Assembly (NCBI RefSeq): GCF_000759535.1
Contig: NZ_CP009455.1
Coordinates: 248,001 to 312,000, forward strand
DNA: 64,000 nucleotides
Reading direction: 5' to 3'
Origin: Pseudomonas cremoricolorata
Lineage (GTDB): Bacteria > Pseudomonadota > Gammaproteobacteria > Pseudomonadales > Pseudomonadaceae
Part shown: piece after piece, positions 19,786 to 29,707 of the stretch
How the letters are laid out: the number at the start of each line of letters is the position of its first letter
How positions within the stretch are numbered: position 1 is the first letter of the stretch
Position numbers and translations under genes: made by a program
Notes under the pieces: generated by a model
Databases searched by the model: none
What the model was told of the DNA's origin: nothing
Seen by the model: the letters and a program-made list of their open reading frames with translations, nothing else

Positions 19786-20664
19786 TCACGGCCAGCTCAT
19801 CTCGCCCTTGGCGACCTTGGCGCTCAGCTCCAGCGCGCTGTCGTCGGCAAGGCGCGGGTAGCGCAATTTCATTGCCGCGATCAGCTCGACGGCATCACGC
19901 GCCTTGCTGGCTTCGTCATCGAAATCGCGAATGTACTGGGCGGTGAACTGCACCGCGCGCACGTCGCGGGTGCTTTCACCCAGGTAATGGCCCGGAATCA
20001 CCGTGCGCGGCTGCAGCGACTCGATGCGCTCCAAGGTGCTCAACCAGTCGACATGGGACTGCGCCGACTGCGTGTCGGCCATCCACACGTGCAGACCCTG
20101 CGAGACCACCACGCCACCGGCCACCGCAGCGATCGAAGGAATCCACACGAAACTGCGCTCGGCTTGCGGCCCATCGAGGCCGACCACCTGTATGGCCTGA
20201 CCTTCCAGAATCAGCCGGTCACCCTTGAGCACCTTGGGTGCGATCAGCCGCTCGGGGGCGTCGGCGCCGAGCTTGGGCCCCCAGAACAGGCGCTTGGCAT
20301 TCATGGTCTTGCGGATGTACTTGGCTGTCGCCGGCGAGGCCAGCACGGGCGTGCGCGGAAAGGCCCTGAGTACGGTGTACAGCCCGAAATAGTAGTCTGG
20401 GTCGCCATGGCTGATGTAGATGGCCTTGAGACGCTTGCCGCTGGCCTTAAGTCGACGCACCAGTTGCCTGGCCTGGGTTTTGCCGAACTGCGCGTCGATC
20501 AGCAGCGCGTCGCGCTTGCCACTGATGATCACCGAGCTGACCGGAAACAGCGCGTCCTTACCCGGGTTGTAAACCTCAAGCTGCAGTGGCTCGGCGGCAA
20601 GCAGCGGTGTCGAAACCAGACAACAGGCCAGCAGCAACCTGCCCAGCACGGCGCGTAACGGCAT
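19786..20664 (-). CDS. Exported MBL-fold metallo-hydrolase with variant metal motif
   Basis: 292 residues from ATG 20664 (GAGGA six to seven bases upstream). A hydrophobic N-terminus ending L-L-A-A-E is a Sec signal. The fold shows LLIDAQFG, then SHGDPDYYFG where most MBL enzymes have HxHxDH, and GHYLGES near the end. The H-G-D-P-D-Y form is found in a small group of MBL proteins annotated as Vmh-family in Vibrio and Pseudomonas, with substrate unknown. An aspartate replacing the second His suggests an altered metal site or a non-hydrolytic role. It is divergent from the LysR gene at 20836, which may regulate it. Confidence 0.75.
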   Translation of the reverse strand: MPLRAVLGRLLLACCLVSTPLLAAEPLQLEVYNPGKDALFPVSSVIISGKRDALLIDAQFGKTQARQLVRRLKASGKRLKAIYISHGDPDYYFGLYTVLRAFPRTPVLASPATAKYIRKTMNAKRLFWGPKLGADAPERLIAPKVLKGDRLILEGQAIQVVGLDGPQAERSFVWIPSIAAVAGGVVVSQGLHVWMADTQSAQSHVDWLSTLERIESLQPRTVIPGHYLGESTRDVRAVQFTAQYIRDFDDEASKARDAVELIAAMKLRYPRLADDSALELSAKVAKGEMSWP

Positions 20665-20835
20665 GGGACATCCTCGTGGAAATGACAGTCGGGCCATGGG
20701 CAGATAAACAGGCTGGTTCAGCCGTCATGCGCCACCCGCCTTTGCCCGATCAACGAAGGCCCTGAGCTTATTCGCTCGATCGCGCGCAAAAAATGCCATC
20801 ATCGGACACAGTGCATTTCGCGAATCGGACAAATC

Positions 20836-21768
20836 ATGGACCGTCTCACTGCCATGCGGGTATTCGTCAGCGTGGTCGATCTGGGTAGCCAGTCGGCCGC
20901 CGCGGAGCACCTGCACCTGTCCAGACCAGTGGTGTCACGCTACCTCGCCGAGTTGGAAGGCTGGGTGGGTGCGCGATTGATGCAGCGCACCACGCGCAAG
21001 CTCAGCCTGACCGCCGCCGGGGCGCAAACCCTGCCACGCTGTCGCCAATTGCTGGAGCTGGCGGGCGATCTGCAAATGGCCGTGCAGCGCCCCGATGACA
21101 CACCGCACGGCACCTTGCGCATCAGCGTCAGCAGCTCGTTCGGCCAGGCGCAGCTGATCGATGCGGTGGTGGACTACGCCCAACGTTACCCGGCGGTGAA
21201 GGTCGAATTGCAGATGCTCGACCGCACGGTGGATCTGGTCGAGGAACGCATCGATCTGGCGGTGCGCTCGTGCCACGTGCTCGACCCAGGCCTGATCGCC
21301 CGCCCGCTGACCCTGTGCCGCTCGGTGGTCTGCGCCAGCCCGGCCTACCTGAAGGCACATGGCATGCCCCTGCACGTCGAGGAACTGGCGCAGCACAACT
21401 GCCTGACGCACACCTACTTCAGCAACGCGCGCTGGTACTTCGAGGTAGACGGCGAGCCGTTGGAGGTGGCTGTGAAGGGCAACATCAGTTGCAACGAGGC
21501 GATCAGCCTGCAAAAAGCTGCGGTACTGGGTGCCGGCATCGCGCTGTTGCCGGCCTACCTCGCCGCACCCGCGCTGCGCAGCGGCGAGCTGATCAGCGTG
21601 TTGCCCCAGGCCAAACCCCGTGAGCTGATGCTCAACGCGGTGTACACCTCACGCAAACACATGCCAGCGGCGCTGCGCAGCATGCTCGACTTTCTGGTCG
21701 AGCGCTTCGCAGACGGCTCGCCGTGGAGCCTGACTGCGCAGGAACATGTGCCCGGCTCCGGCGAATGA
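20836..21768 (+). CDS. LysR-family transcriptional regulator
   Basis: 310 residues. The winged-helix domain is at residues 1-60 (MDRLTAMRVFVSVVDLGS then an S-R-P-V-V-S-R-Y-L-A-E-L-E recognition helix), followed by a substrate-binding effector domain. It is of the CrgA/AaeR-like subgroup that opens with D-R-L-T-A-M-R-V-F. Its start is 172 bases from the divergently transcribed MBL gene, the arrangement typical of a LysR protein and its target. The effector is unknown. Confidence 0.88.
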   Translation: MDRLTAMRVFVSVVDLGSQSAAAEHLHLSRPVVSRYLAELEGWVGARLMQRTTRKLSLTAAGAQTLPRCRQLLELAGDLQMAVQRPDDTPHGTLRISVSSSFGQAQLIDAVVDYAQRYPAVKVELQMLDRTVDLVEERIDLAVRSCHVLDPGLIARPLTLCRSVVCASPAYLKAHGMPLHVEELAQHNCLTHTYFSNARWYFEVDGEPLEVAVKGNISCNEAISLQKAAVLGAGIALLPAYLAAPALRSGELISVLPQAKPRELMLNAVYTSRKHMPAALRSMLDFLVERFADGSPWSLTAQEHVPGSGE

Positions 21769-21777
21769 AGGCGAGGA

Positions 21778-22647
21778 TCACTCCTCGACGTTCATGTACT
21801 CCTTGGCCCAACGGATGTAGTCCTCGGGCTGGGTGTAGGTGTGCGACAGCTCGGTGGCGCTGAGGTTTTCCGACTTGTTCTGCTGGCCGCGCTGCAGGCG
21901 CAGGCAATCGTAAGTGGCCTTGATCGCGGCGAAGTAAGCCGCATGGCCATCGACCACGATGCGTACCCCCAGCTCGGCCAGGCGCTGGTCGTCGCGCAGG
22001 TTCGGATTGCCGTAGCTGACCAGCATGAGCGGCACGCTCAGATGGCTGGAAATCTGTTCGAGGTGGTCGAAGTCCTTGATGCCAACCATGCAGATGCCAT
22101 CGGCGCCGGCCTTCTGGTAGCTCTGCGTGCGATGGATGACTTCTTCGGTGCTGAGCACCCCGGCGTTGGTCCGGCCGATGATGGCCATGGCCGAGTCGAC
22201 CCGTGCTTCGATGGCTGCGCGAATCTTGCCGACACCTTCGTCGACCGAGATCAAGTCGGTGGACTTGCGGCCAAATTGCGCCGGCAGCAGGGTGTCTTCG
22301 ATGGTCAGGGCGCTGACCCCGGCCCGCTCAAGCTCGATGACCGTGCGCATCACGTTGAGTGCGTTGCCGTAACCGTGGTCGGCATCGGCCAGGAACGGCA
22401 ATTGCGCGACCCGACCGATGCGTGTGGCCTGCTCGACGAATTCGCTCAGGGTGATCAGGGCGAAGTCCGGAGCGGCCAGCACTTGCAAGGAGGCGACCGA
22501 GCCGCCGAGGATGCCCACTTCGAAACCCAGGTCGGAAGCGATGCGCGCCGACATCGGGTCGAACACCGAGGCGGTGTGGTAGCAGGATTGGGACGCGAGC
22601 AGGTCGCGGAAGGCAATACGCAGATCGTGGTGGGAAGCCTTGGGCAT
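21778..22647 (-). CDS. Oxaloacetate decarboxylase-like, isocitrate lyase/PEP mutase superfamily
   Basis: 289 residues from ATG 22647, with GGAG five bases before it. It has the PEP-mutase/isocitrate-lyase barrel: S-V-F-D-P-M-S-A-R near the start, [10 protein letters not shown] for Mg2+ binding, and the T-I-E-D-T-L-L-P strand. In the gate-loop region it lacks the KKCGH catalytic Cys of isocitrate lyase. Length and motifs match the P. aeruginosa PA4872 type, a characterised oxaloacetate decarboxylase, which is why that call is preferred to phosphonomutase. It sits next to the MFS gene, an arrangement I recall from P. putida near ttg. Confidence 0.78.
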   Translation of the reverse strand: MPKASHHDLRIAFRDLLASQSCYHTASVFDPMSARIASDLGFEVGILGGSVASLQVLAAPDFALITLSEFVEQATRIGRVAQLPFLADADHGYGNALNVMRTVIELERAGVSALTIEDTLLPAQFGRKSTDLISVDEGVGKIRAAIEARVDSAMAIIGRTNAGVLSTEEVIHRTQSYQKAGADGICMVGIKDFDHLEQISSHLSVPLMLVSYGNPNLRDDQRLAELGVRIVVDGHAAYFAAIKATYDCLRLQRGQQNKSENLSATELSHTYTQPEDYIRWAKEYMNVEE

Positions 22648-23003
22648 GATCACTCCGCTGTTACGTCAACTGTTCAACTGGCTCCCAGAGCCGGCATTGC
22701 CGACCTGTTCCAATCATTATGATGAAGGCACTCCGCGCAAGGCATGCAGGGAGGGAATAGACCGTACGGGATACAGCAGTGGATGACCCCGTGACAAAAT
22801 GCTGCACTATCCTGGTGCAAAGCCTTTGATTCAGGCTATTTGACGCCGCCACGATAGCACGCAGCCATGTTTCAAACGATGAAACCCTGTATGCCGATCT
22901 TGCATAGGGGATGCAGATTCTACATAGGAAGCTACCTAACTCGGCGTACACTGGCCCTTCGATAACCTTCGATCGATATGACCTCCAGCGCAGCGGACAG
23001 CCC
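22648..23003. promoter_or_regulatory. Divergent intergenic region upstream of MFS pump
   Basis: 356 bases. GTTTCA (22869-22874) and TGAAAC (22880-22885) form an inverted repeat spaced by five bases, a plausible operator between the two divergent genes. An ORF on the minus strand (22661-23131) overlaps the MFS start and has no protein-like features, so it is not called. Confidence 0.35.
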
Positions 23004-24455
23004 GTGACCACCACGCTCAACGACACCCATCTACGCGCCGTACTGACCGCCCTGATGCTGGCGATTCTGCTAGGTGCGCTCGACCAGACCATCGTCGCCG
23101 TGTCATTGCCGGCCATCTCCGCGCAGTTCAATGACGTCGGCCTGCTGGCCTGGGTGATCTCCGCCTATCTGGTGGCGATGACCGTGGCCGTACCGATCTA
23201 CGGCAAGCTCGGCGACCTGTACGGTCGTCGACGGATGATCCTCACCGGCACCGCGCTGTTCACCTTGGCCTCAGTGGGCTGCGCGCTGGCGCAGAGCATG
23301 GAACAACTGGTGCTGGCGCGGGTGCTGCAAGGCCTGGGTGCAGGCGGCATGGTTTCGGTCAGTCAGGCGATCATCGGCGACTACGTGCCGCCTCGCGAGC
23401 GCGGCCGTTATCAGGGCTATTTCAGCAGCATGTATGCCCTGGCCAGCGTCGCCGGTCCCGTGCTCGGCGGCTGGCTGACCGCCTACCTGTCCTGGCACTG
23501 GGTGTTCTGGATCAACCTGCCACTGGGGCTGGTGGCACTGTGGGCGATCCACCGCGCGCTGGGTGGGTTGCCGGTCAAGCGCCGCAAGGCGCAAGTCGAC
23601 TACCTGGGCGGGGTGCTGATGATAATCGGTGTGGGCAGCCTGCTGCTGGCGATCAGCCTGGTCGGCCAGGGCAGCGCCTGGGGCTCGCCTGCGGTACTGG
23701 CGCTGCTGGCCGGCGCGGTGCTCGGTCTGCTGGCACTGGTGGCCCATGAACGGCGCTGCGCCGAGCCGTTGCTGCCACTGCAGCTGTTCAGCAACCGCGT
23801 GGCGGTGCTGTGCTGGTGCGTGATCTTCTTCGCCAGCTTCCAGGCGATTTCCCTGACCATGCTGATGCCGCTGCGCTACCAGGCGATTACCGGCGCCGGG
23901 GCCGACAGCGCGGCGCTGCACCTGCTGCCGCTGGCGATGGGCTTGCCGGTGGGCGCCTTCACCGGCGGCCGCCTGACCAGCCGCACCGGGCGCTACAAAC
24001 CGCAGATTCTCGCCGGAGCCGTGCTGATGCCCCTGGCGATTCTGGGCATGGCGCTCAGCCCGCCTCAGGCGGTGTGGTTCAGCGGGGTGTTCATGCTATT
24101 GGCGGGAATCGCCGGCGGCTTGCAGTTCCCCACCTCGCTGGTCGGTACGCAAAGCGCCGTGGAGCACCGCGACATGGGCGTGGCCACCAGTACGACCAAC
24201 CTGTTCCGCTCGCTCGGTGGGGCGATGGGTGTGGCGATCATGTCCAGCCTGCTGCTGGCCTTGCTGCAGCACGATGGCGTGGCACTGCTCGACAATCCCC
24301 TGCTCGGCAGCCTGAACGACGACGGCGTCAGTGCACAGACCCAGGCGCAATTGCTGCGGGTGTTCCGAGACGTGCTGCTGGGCAGCGCCGGGGTGGCGGC
24401 GGTGGCGCTCTTCGCCGCCCTTGCCCTGCCTGACCGACAGCTGCGTGGGCGCTGA
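23004..24455 (+). CDS. DHA2-family MFS drug efflux transporter
   Basis: 483 residues from GTG 23004; the upstream extension to 22911 is not membrane-like. About 14 transmembrane segments are visible, as in EmrB/QacA pumps. Motif C-like and motif D1 segments include LDQTIVAVSLP at about residues 25-35, and motif A is G-K-L-G-D-L-Y-G-R-R-R. It is a proton-driven inner-membrane exporter of hydrophobic drugs. It is tail-to-tail with ttgR, one base apart, so it is not part of the ttg operon. No membrane-fusion partner gene adjoins it. Confidence 0.87.
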   Translation: MTTTLNDTHLRAVLTALMLAILLGALDQTIVAVSLPAISAQFNDVGLLAWVISAYLVAMTVAVPIYGKLGDLYGRRRMILTGTALFTLASVGCALAQSMEQLVLARVLQGLGAGGMVSVSQAIIGDYVPPRERGRYQGYFSSMYALASVAGPVLGGWLTAYLSWHWVFWINLPLGLVALWAIHRALGGLPVKRRKAQVDYLGGVLMIIGVGSLLLAISLVGQGSAWGSPAVLALLAGAVLGLLALVAHERRCAEPLLPLQLFSNRVAVLCWCVIFFASFQAISLTMLMPLRYQAITGAGADSAALHLLPLAMGLPVGAFTGGRLTSRTGRYKPQILAGAVLMPLAILGMALSPPQAVWFSGVFMLLAGIAGGLQFPTSLVGTQSAVEHRDMGVATSTTNLFRSLGGAMGVAIMSSLLLALLQHDGVALLDNPLLGSLNDDGVSAQTQAQLLRVFRDVLLGSAGVAAVALFAALALPDRQLRGR

Positions 24456-24456
24456 A

Positions 24457-25131
24457 TCAAAGCCGGGAAGCGCTGCCCTCACAATCGTTCACAAATCCGT
24501 GTTTGCGCAGGGCCGGGCTCAAGCGCAGCATGTCCAGCCCGGCATCGACCCAGCGTTCACCCTGGCCTTGCAGGTCGAAGCTGCCCGGCAGCAGCAGCCA
24601 GCGGCCAATCAGCCCGTCGAAGTAGGCGAACAGCACCACGGCGGCCTGTTCCGGGTCGAGTTCTGGCGGCAGCTGACCGCGGCGCACTGCATTGGCCATG
24701 GCTACGACGATACTGTTGTGGCAATCGAGCACCGCGCGTTGCCGCTGCTGACGGATTTCGCACATATCGTCGGTGAACTCGCACTTGTAATGCAGAATCT
24801 CATTGATACGCCGGGTCCGGGCGTCCAGTACCACTTCGTCGAGCACCTGCAGCAGCAGCGTGCGCATGCAGCCAAGCGGGTCGAGTTCATCCTCGCTTTC
24901 GCTGGCGCGAGCCAAATGGTCATGGGTTTCGTGGAGCATGTCGAGCAAGGCCTGGACCAGCTCGGCCTTGTTGTTGAAATGCCAGTAGATGGCACCGCGG
25001 GTAACGCCGGCCAGTTCGGCGATATCGGCCAGGGTGGTGCGGGCGACGCCGCGGCGGTAGAAGGCCTTTTCCGCAGCCGCAATGATCTGCGCGCGGGTTT
25101 CCTGAGCTTCTTCTTTGGTACGACGAACCAT
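24457..25131 (-). CDS. ttgR: TtgR, TetR-family repressor of ttgABC
   Basis: 224 residues. The N-terminal TetR helix-turn-helix ([17 protein letters not shown], then [20 protein letters not shown]) is nearly identical to P. putida TtgR as I remember it. The C-terminal ligand pocket retains [14 protein letters not shown] and [15 protein letters not shown] blocks. In P. putida, TtgR binds antibiotics, flavonoids and other aromatics and then leaves the ttgABC/ttgR operator. The chain runs about 14 residues past the usual end, through a changed tail ([14 protein letters not shown]). It is divergent from ttgA across the operator. Confidence 0.95.
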   Translation of the reverse strand: MVRRTKEEAQETRAQIIAAAEKAFYRRGVARTTLADIAELAGVTRGAIYWHFNNKAELVQALLDMLHETHDHLARASESEDELDPLGCMRTLLLQVLDEVVLDARTRRINEILHYKCEFTDDMCEIRQQRQRAVLDCHNSIVVAMANAVRRGQLPPELDPEQAAVVLFAYFDGLIGRWLLLPGSFDLQGQGERWVDAGLDMLRLSPALRKHGFVNDCEGSASRL

Positions 25132-25260
25132 GGCAGCACAACCTCAATCAGGTCCCACGCTTGGGGTGCGGCGTGGAAATCCCCCGGGGACGCCTCTGGC
25201 GTGCGTCTCCCGGAACTGTATTCGACAAGACGTGAGTAGTAGCCAAGTACCACCCTGCGG

Positions 25261-25290
25261 TATTTACAAACAACCATGAACGTAAGTATA
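25261..25290. promoter_or_regulatory. TtgR operator overlapping the divergent ttgR/ttgA promoters
   Basis: The block beginning TATTTACAAACAACCATGAA and ending CGTAAGTATA is almost the published P. putida TtgR operator, an imperfect palindrome around the centre. It overlaps a -10-like TATATT (25286-25291) for ttgA. TtgR binding here would block both directions. Confidence 0.88.
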
Positions 25291-25384
25291 TTCCTTAGCA
25301 AGCTATTTATCCACCCGATAACATGGCGCTCCACTCTGTCTCCCAACTGTTGAGCTCCCCTGCTCCCGCGATCCGAGGATCCTC

Positions 25385-26542
25385 ATGCACTTCAAGCCAG
25401 CTGTCACCGCTCTGGTTTCCGCCGTCGCCCTGGCCACACTGCTCAGCGGCTGTAAGAAAGAAGAGGCGCCGCCAGCTGCGCAGCCCGCGCCTCAGGTCGG
25501 GGTCATCACCCTGCAACCGCAAGCCTTCACGCTCACCTCGGAGCTGCCGGGACGCACCTCGGCGTTCCGCGTCGCGGAAGTCCGGCCACAGGTCAACGGC
25601 ATCATTCTCAAGCGTCTGTTCAAGGAAGGCAGTGACGTCAAGCAGGGTCAGCAGCTCTACCAGATCGACCCGGCCGTCTACGAAACCACCCTGGCCACCG
25701 CCCAGGCCAACTTGCAGGCCACCCGTTCGCTGGCCGGTCGCTACAAGCAGTTGATCGACGAGCAGGCGGTCAGCCGCCAGGAATACGACGACGCCAACGC
25801 CAAGCGCCTGCAAGCCGAGGCCAGCCTCAAGAGCGCGCAGATCGACCTGCGCTACACCAAGGTGCTGGCACCGATCAGCGGTCGCATCGGCCGCTCGGCA
25901 GTCACCGAAGGTGCGCTGGTGAGCAATGGCCAGGCCAACGCCATGGCCACCATCCAGCAGCTCGACACCATCTACGTCGACGTTACCCAGTCCACCGCCG
26001 AGCTGCTCAAGCTGCGCCGTGATCTTGCCAGCGGCCAGTTGCAGAAGGCCGGCGACAACGCCGCGCAGGTGCAGCTCGTGCTGGAGGACGACAGCCTGTT
26101 CAAGCATCAGGGCCGCCTGGAGTTCTCTGAAGTGGCGGTGGATGAAACCACCGGTTCGGTGACCCTGCGCGCGGTGTTCCCCAACCCTGAGCACGAGTTG
26201 CTGCCGGGCATGTTCGTCCACGCCCGACTCAAGGCCGGCGTCAACGCCAACGCCATTCTCGCCCCGCAACAAGGCGTGACCCGAGACCTCAAGGGCACCC
26301 CGACCGCGCTGGTGGTCAACCAGGACAACAAGGTCGAGCTGCGCGAACTCAAGGCCAGCCGCACCCTGGGCAGCGACTGGCTGATCGAGGAAGGCCTCAA
26401 CCCGGGCGACCGTCTGATCACCGAAGGCCTGCAGTACGTGCGCCCTGGCGTCGAGGTCAAGGTCAGCGAAGCCAGCAACCTGAAGAAGCCGAACAGCCCT
26501 GATCAGGCCAAGGCAGCCGACGCAGACGCCAAAGCGGAGTAA
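25385..26542 (+). CDS. ttgA: RND efflux periplasmic adaptor TtgA
   Basis: 385 residues. A lipoprotein signal ends in L-L-S-G-C (Cys about 23), so it is anchored to the inner membrane from the periplasmic side. The MexA/AcrA layout follows: beta-barrel/lipoyl part (V-R-P-Q-V-N-G-I-I), alpha-hairpin (about 95-170), second lipoyl half and barrel (L-L-P-G-M-F-V-H-A-R). It links TtgB to the outer-membrane channel TtgC. It is first gene of the operon under the TtgR operator; ttgB follows after three bases. Confidence 0.96.
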   Translation: MHFKPAVTALVSAVALATLLSGCKKEEAPPAAQPAPQVGVITLQPQAFTLTSELPGRTSAFRVAEVRPQVNGIILKRLFKEGSDVKQGQQLYQIDPAVYETTLATAQANLQATRSLAGRYKQLIDEQAVSRQEYDDANAKRLQAEASLKSAQIDLRYTKVLAPISGRIGRSAVTEGALVSNGQANAMATIQQLDTIYVDVTQSTAELLKLRRDLASGQLQKAGDNAAQVQLVLEDDSLFKHQGRLEFSEVAVDETTGSVTLRAVFPNPEHELLPGMFVHARLKAGVNANAILAPQQGVTRDLKGTPTALVVNQDNKVELRELKASRTLGSDWLIEEGLNPGDRLITEGLQYVRPGVEVKVSEASNLKKPNSPDQAKAADADAKAE

Positions 26543-26545
26543 ACC

Positions 26546-29500
26546 ATGTCGAAGTTCTTTATCGATCGCCCGATCTTCGCCTGGGTGATCGCCTTGGTGA
26601 TCATGCTGGTCGGCGCCCTGTCGATCCTCAAATTGCCGATCAACCAGTACCCCAGCATCGCGCCGCCGGCCATCGCCATCGCCGTGACCTACCCGGGGGC
26701 CTCGGCGCAGACCGTGCAGGACACCGTGGTGCAGGTCATCGAGCAACAGCTCAACGGCATCGACAACCTGCGTTATGTGTCGTCGGAAAGTAACTCCGAC
26801 GGCAGCATGACCATCACCGCCACCTTCGAGCAGGGCACCAACCCCGACACCGCCCAGGTGCAGGTGCAGAACAAGCTCAACCTGGCCACCCCGCTGTTGC
26901 CGCAGGAAGTGCAGCAGCAAGGTATTCGCGTGACCAAGGCGGTGAAGAACTTCCTGATGGTGATCGGCCTGGTGTCCGAAGATGGCTCGATGACCAAGGA
27001 CGACCTGGCCAACTACATCGTTTCGACCATGCAGGACCCGATCTCGCGCACCGCAGGTGTCGGCGACTTCCAGGTGTTCGGTGCCCAGTACGCCATGCGT
27101 ATCTGGCTCGATCCGGCCAAGCTCAACAAGTATCAGCTGACTCCCGTCGATGTGCGCACCGCGGTTACCGCGCAGAACGTGCAGGTGTCCTCCGGCCAGC
27201 TCGGCGGCCTGCCGGCCATGCCGGGCACCCAGCTCAATGCCACCATCATCGGCAAGACCCGCCTGCAGACCGCCGAGCAGTTCGAGAAGATTCTGCTCAA
27301 GGTCAACAGCGATGGCTCGCAGGTGCGCCTGCGTGACGTTGCCAAGGTTGGCCTGGGCGGCGAAAACTATTCGGTCAGCGCCCAGTTCAACGGCAAGCCT
27401 GCCTCGGGCATGGCGATCAAGCTGGCCACCGGCGCCAACGCCCTGGATACGGCCAAGGCACTGCGCCAGACCATCAGCGACTTGGAGCCGTTCTTCCCGC
27501 CGGGCATGAAAGCGGTGTTCCCGTACGACACCACGCCAGTGGTCACCGAGTCGATCAGCGGGGTGATCCACACCCTGATCGAAGCCGTGGTGCTGGTGTT
27601 CCTGGTGATGTACCTGTTCCTGCAGAACTTCCGCGCCACCATCATCACCACCATGACCGTTCCGGTGGTGCTGCTCGGCACCTTCGGCATCCTTGCCGCG
27701 TTCGGTTTCAGCATCAACACCCTGACTATGTTCGCCATGGTCCTGGCCATCGGCTTGCTGGTGGACGACGCCATCGTCGTGGTGGAGAACGTCGAGCGGG
27801 TGATGTCAGAAGAGGGGCTACCGCCCAAGGCGGCGACCAAGAAGTCCATGGAGCAGATCCAGGGTGCGCTGGTCGGTATCGCCCTGGTGCTGTCGGCGGT
27901 GCTGCTGCCGATGGCTTTCTTCGGCGGCTCGACCGGGGTCATCTACCGGCAGTTCTCGATCACCATCGTTTCGGCCATGGGCCTGTCGGTATTGGTCGCA
28001 CTGGTGTTCACCCCGGCTTTGTGCGCCACCATGCTCACCCCGCTGAAAAAGGGCGAGCACCACCACGCCAAGGGCGGCTTCTTCGGCTGGTTCAACCGCA
28101 GCTTCGACCGCAGCGTGCAGGGTTACGAACGCAGCGTCGGCTTCGTTCTGCGACGCAAGATTCCGTTCCTGCTGGCCTATGCGCTGATCGTGGTCGGCAT
28201 GGTCTTGCTGTTCAACCGCATCCCCGCTGCCTTCCTTCCCGAGGAAGACCAAGGCGTGCTGTTCGCCCAGGTGCAGACGCCCGCCGGCTCCAGTGCCGAG
28301 CGCACCCAGGATGTGGTCGACCAGATGCGCAGCTACCTGCTCAAGGACGAATCCGACACGGTGTCGTCGGTGTTCACCGTGACCGGCTTCAACTTCGCCG
28401 GTCGTGGGCAGAGCTCGGGCATGGCCTTCATCATGCTCAAGCCATGGGGCGAGCGCTCGGCGGAGAACAGCGTGTTCAACCTCGCCACCCGCGCCCAGCA
28501 GCATTTCTTCACCTTCCGCGACGCCATGGTGTTCGCCTTCGCACCGCCTGCGGTGCTGGAGCTGGGCAACGCCAGCGGCTTCGACGTGTTCCTTCAGGAC
28601 CGCGCCGGCGTCGGCCATGAAAAACTCATGGAGGCGCGCAACCAGTTCCTGGCCAAGGCCTCGCAGAGCAAGATTCTGGCCGGCGTGCGCCCCAACGGCC
28701 TGAACGATGAACCGCAGTACCAGCTGATCGTCGACGACGAGCGCGCCAGTGCCTTGGGCGTGACCATCGCTGACATCAACAACACCCTGTCGATTGCCTT
28801 GGGCGGCAGCTACGTCAACGACTTCATCGACCGCGGTCGGGTCAAGAAGGTCTACATCCAGGGGCAGTCCAGCGCGCGCATGAGCCCGGAAGACCTGCAG
28901 AAATGGTACGTGCGCAACGGCCAGGGCGAGATGGTGCCGTTCTCCTCCTTCGCCAGCGGCGAGTGGACCTACGGTTCGCCCAAGCTGTCGCGCTACAACG
29001 GTGTGGAAGCGGTCGAGGTGCTCGGTACGCCGGCGCCGGGCTACAGCACCGGTGAAGCGATGGCCGAGGTCGAGCGCATTGCCGGCGAGCTGCCGGACGG
29101 CATCGGCTACGCCTGGACCGGCATGTCCTACGAAGAAAAACTCTCGGGTTCGCAGATGCCGGCTCTGTTCGCGCTGTCGATCCTGTTCGTCTTCCTCTGC
29201 CTGGCAGCGCTGTACGAAAGCTGGTCGATTCCGATCGCCGTGGTGCTGGTGGTGCCGCTGGGCATCATTGGTGCGCTGATCGCCACCAGCCTGCGCGGTC
29301 TGTCCAACGATGTGTACTTCCTGGTCGGCCTGCTGACCACCATCGGCCTGGCGGCGAAGAACGCGATTCTCATCGTCGAATTCGCCAAAGAGCTGCATGA
29401 ACAGGGGCGCAGTCTGTACGACGCCACCATCGAAGCCTGCCGCATGCGTTTGCGCCCGATCATCATGACCTCGCTGGCGTTCATTCTCGGCGTGGTACCG

Positions 29501-29707
29501 TTGACCATCGCCAGCGGCGCAGGCTCGGGCAGCCAGCACGCCATCGGCACCGGCGTGATTGGCGGCATGATCAGCGCCACGGTACTGGCCATCTTCTGGG
29601 TACCGCTGTTCTTCGTCGCCGTTTCCTCGGTGTTCGGCGGCAGCAAGCGTAAAACCGACGAACACTCCGAACATCCCGTCACTCCACGTAATGAGGCTGG
29701 GCAATGA
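26546..29707 (+). CDS. ttgB: RND efflux inner-membrane pump TtgB
   Basis: 1053 residues, the AcrB/MexB size. It starts [17 protein letters not shown], the HAE1-RND N-terminus. The proton-relay Asp pair is in [18 protein letters not shown], and the matching Lys/Arg lie in the second membrane half (G-L-A-A-K-N-A-I-L and further on). Two large periplasmic loops are present. As part of TtgABC it exports antibiotics and aromatic solvents, using the proton gradient. Its stop overlaps the ttgC start by four bases. Confidence 0.97.
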   Translation: MSKFFIDRPIFAWVIALVIMLVGALSILKLPINQYPSIAPPAIAIAVTYPGASAQTVQDTVVQVIEQQLNGIDNLRYVSSESNSDGSMTITATFEQGTNPDTAQVQVQNKLNLATPLLPQEVQQQGIRVTKAVKNFLMVIGLVSEDGSMTKDDLANYIVSTMQDPISRTAGVGDFQVFGAQYAMRIWLDPAKLNKYQLTPVDVRTAVTAQNVQVSSGQLGGLPAMPGTQLNATIIGKTRLQTAEQFEKILLKVNSDGSQVRLRDVAKVGLGGENYSVSAQFNGKPASGMAIKLATGANALDTAKALRQTISDLEPFFPPGMKAVFPYDTTPVVTESISGVIHTLIEAVVLVFLVMYLFLQNFRATIITTMTVPVVLLGTFGILAAFGFSINTLTMFAMVLAIGLLVDDAIVVVENVERVMSEEGLPPKAATKKSMEQIQGALVGIALVLSAVLLPMAFFGGSTGVIYRQFSITIVSAMGLSVLVALVFTPALCATMLTPLKKGEHHHAKGGFFGWFNRSFDRSVQGYERSVGFVLRRKIPFLLAYALIVVGMVLLFNRIPAAFLPEEDQGVLFAQVQTPAGSSAERTQDVVDQMRSYLLKDESDTVSSVFTVTGFNFAGRGQSSGMAFIMLKPWGERSAENSVFNLATRAQQHFFTFRDAMVFAFAPPAVLELGNASGFDVFLQDRAGVGHEKLMEARNQFLAKASQSKILAGVRPNGLNDEPQYQLIVDDERASALGVTIADINNTLSIALGGSYVNDFIDRGRVKKVYIQGQSSARMSPEDLQKWYVRNGQGEMVPFSSFASGEWTYGSPKLSRYNGVEAVEVLGTPAPGYSTGEAMAEVERIAGELPDGIGYAWTGMSYEEKLSGSQMPALFALSILFVFLCLAALYESWSIPIAVVLVVPLGIIGALIATSLRGLSNDVYFLVGLLTTIGLAAKNAILIVEFAKELHEQGRSLYDATIEACRMRLRPIIMTSLAFILGVVPLTIASGAGSGSQHAIGTGVIGGMISATVLAIFWVPLFFVAVSSVFGGSKRKTDEHSEHPVTPRNEAGQ

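Noticed and set aside
22661..23131. 156-codon minus-strand ORF between the oxaloacetate-decarboxylase-like gene and the MFS gene
   Set aside because: It overlaps the MFS start and the divergent promoter region, and shows no domain or sensible start signal.
25307..29704. Long minus-strand open frames across ttgA and ttgB (754 and 628 codons)
   Set aside because: High-GC antisense shadows of complete RND pump genes.
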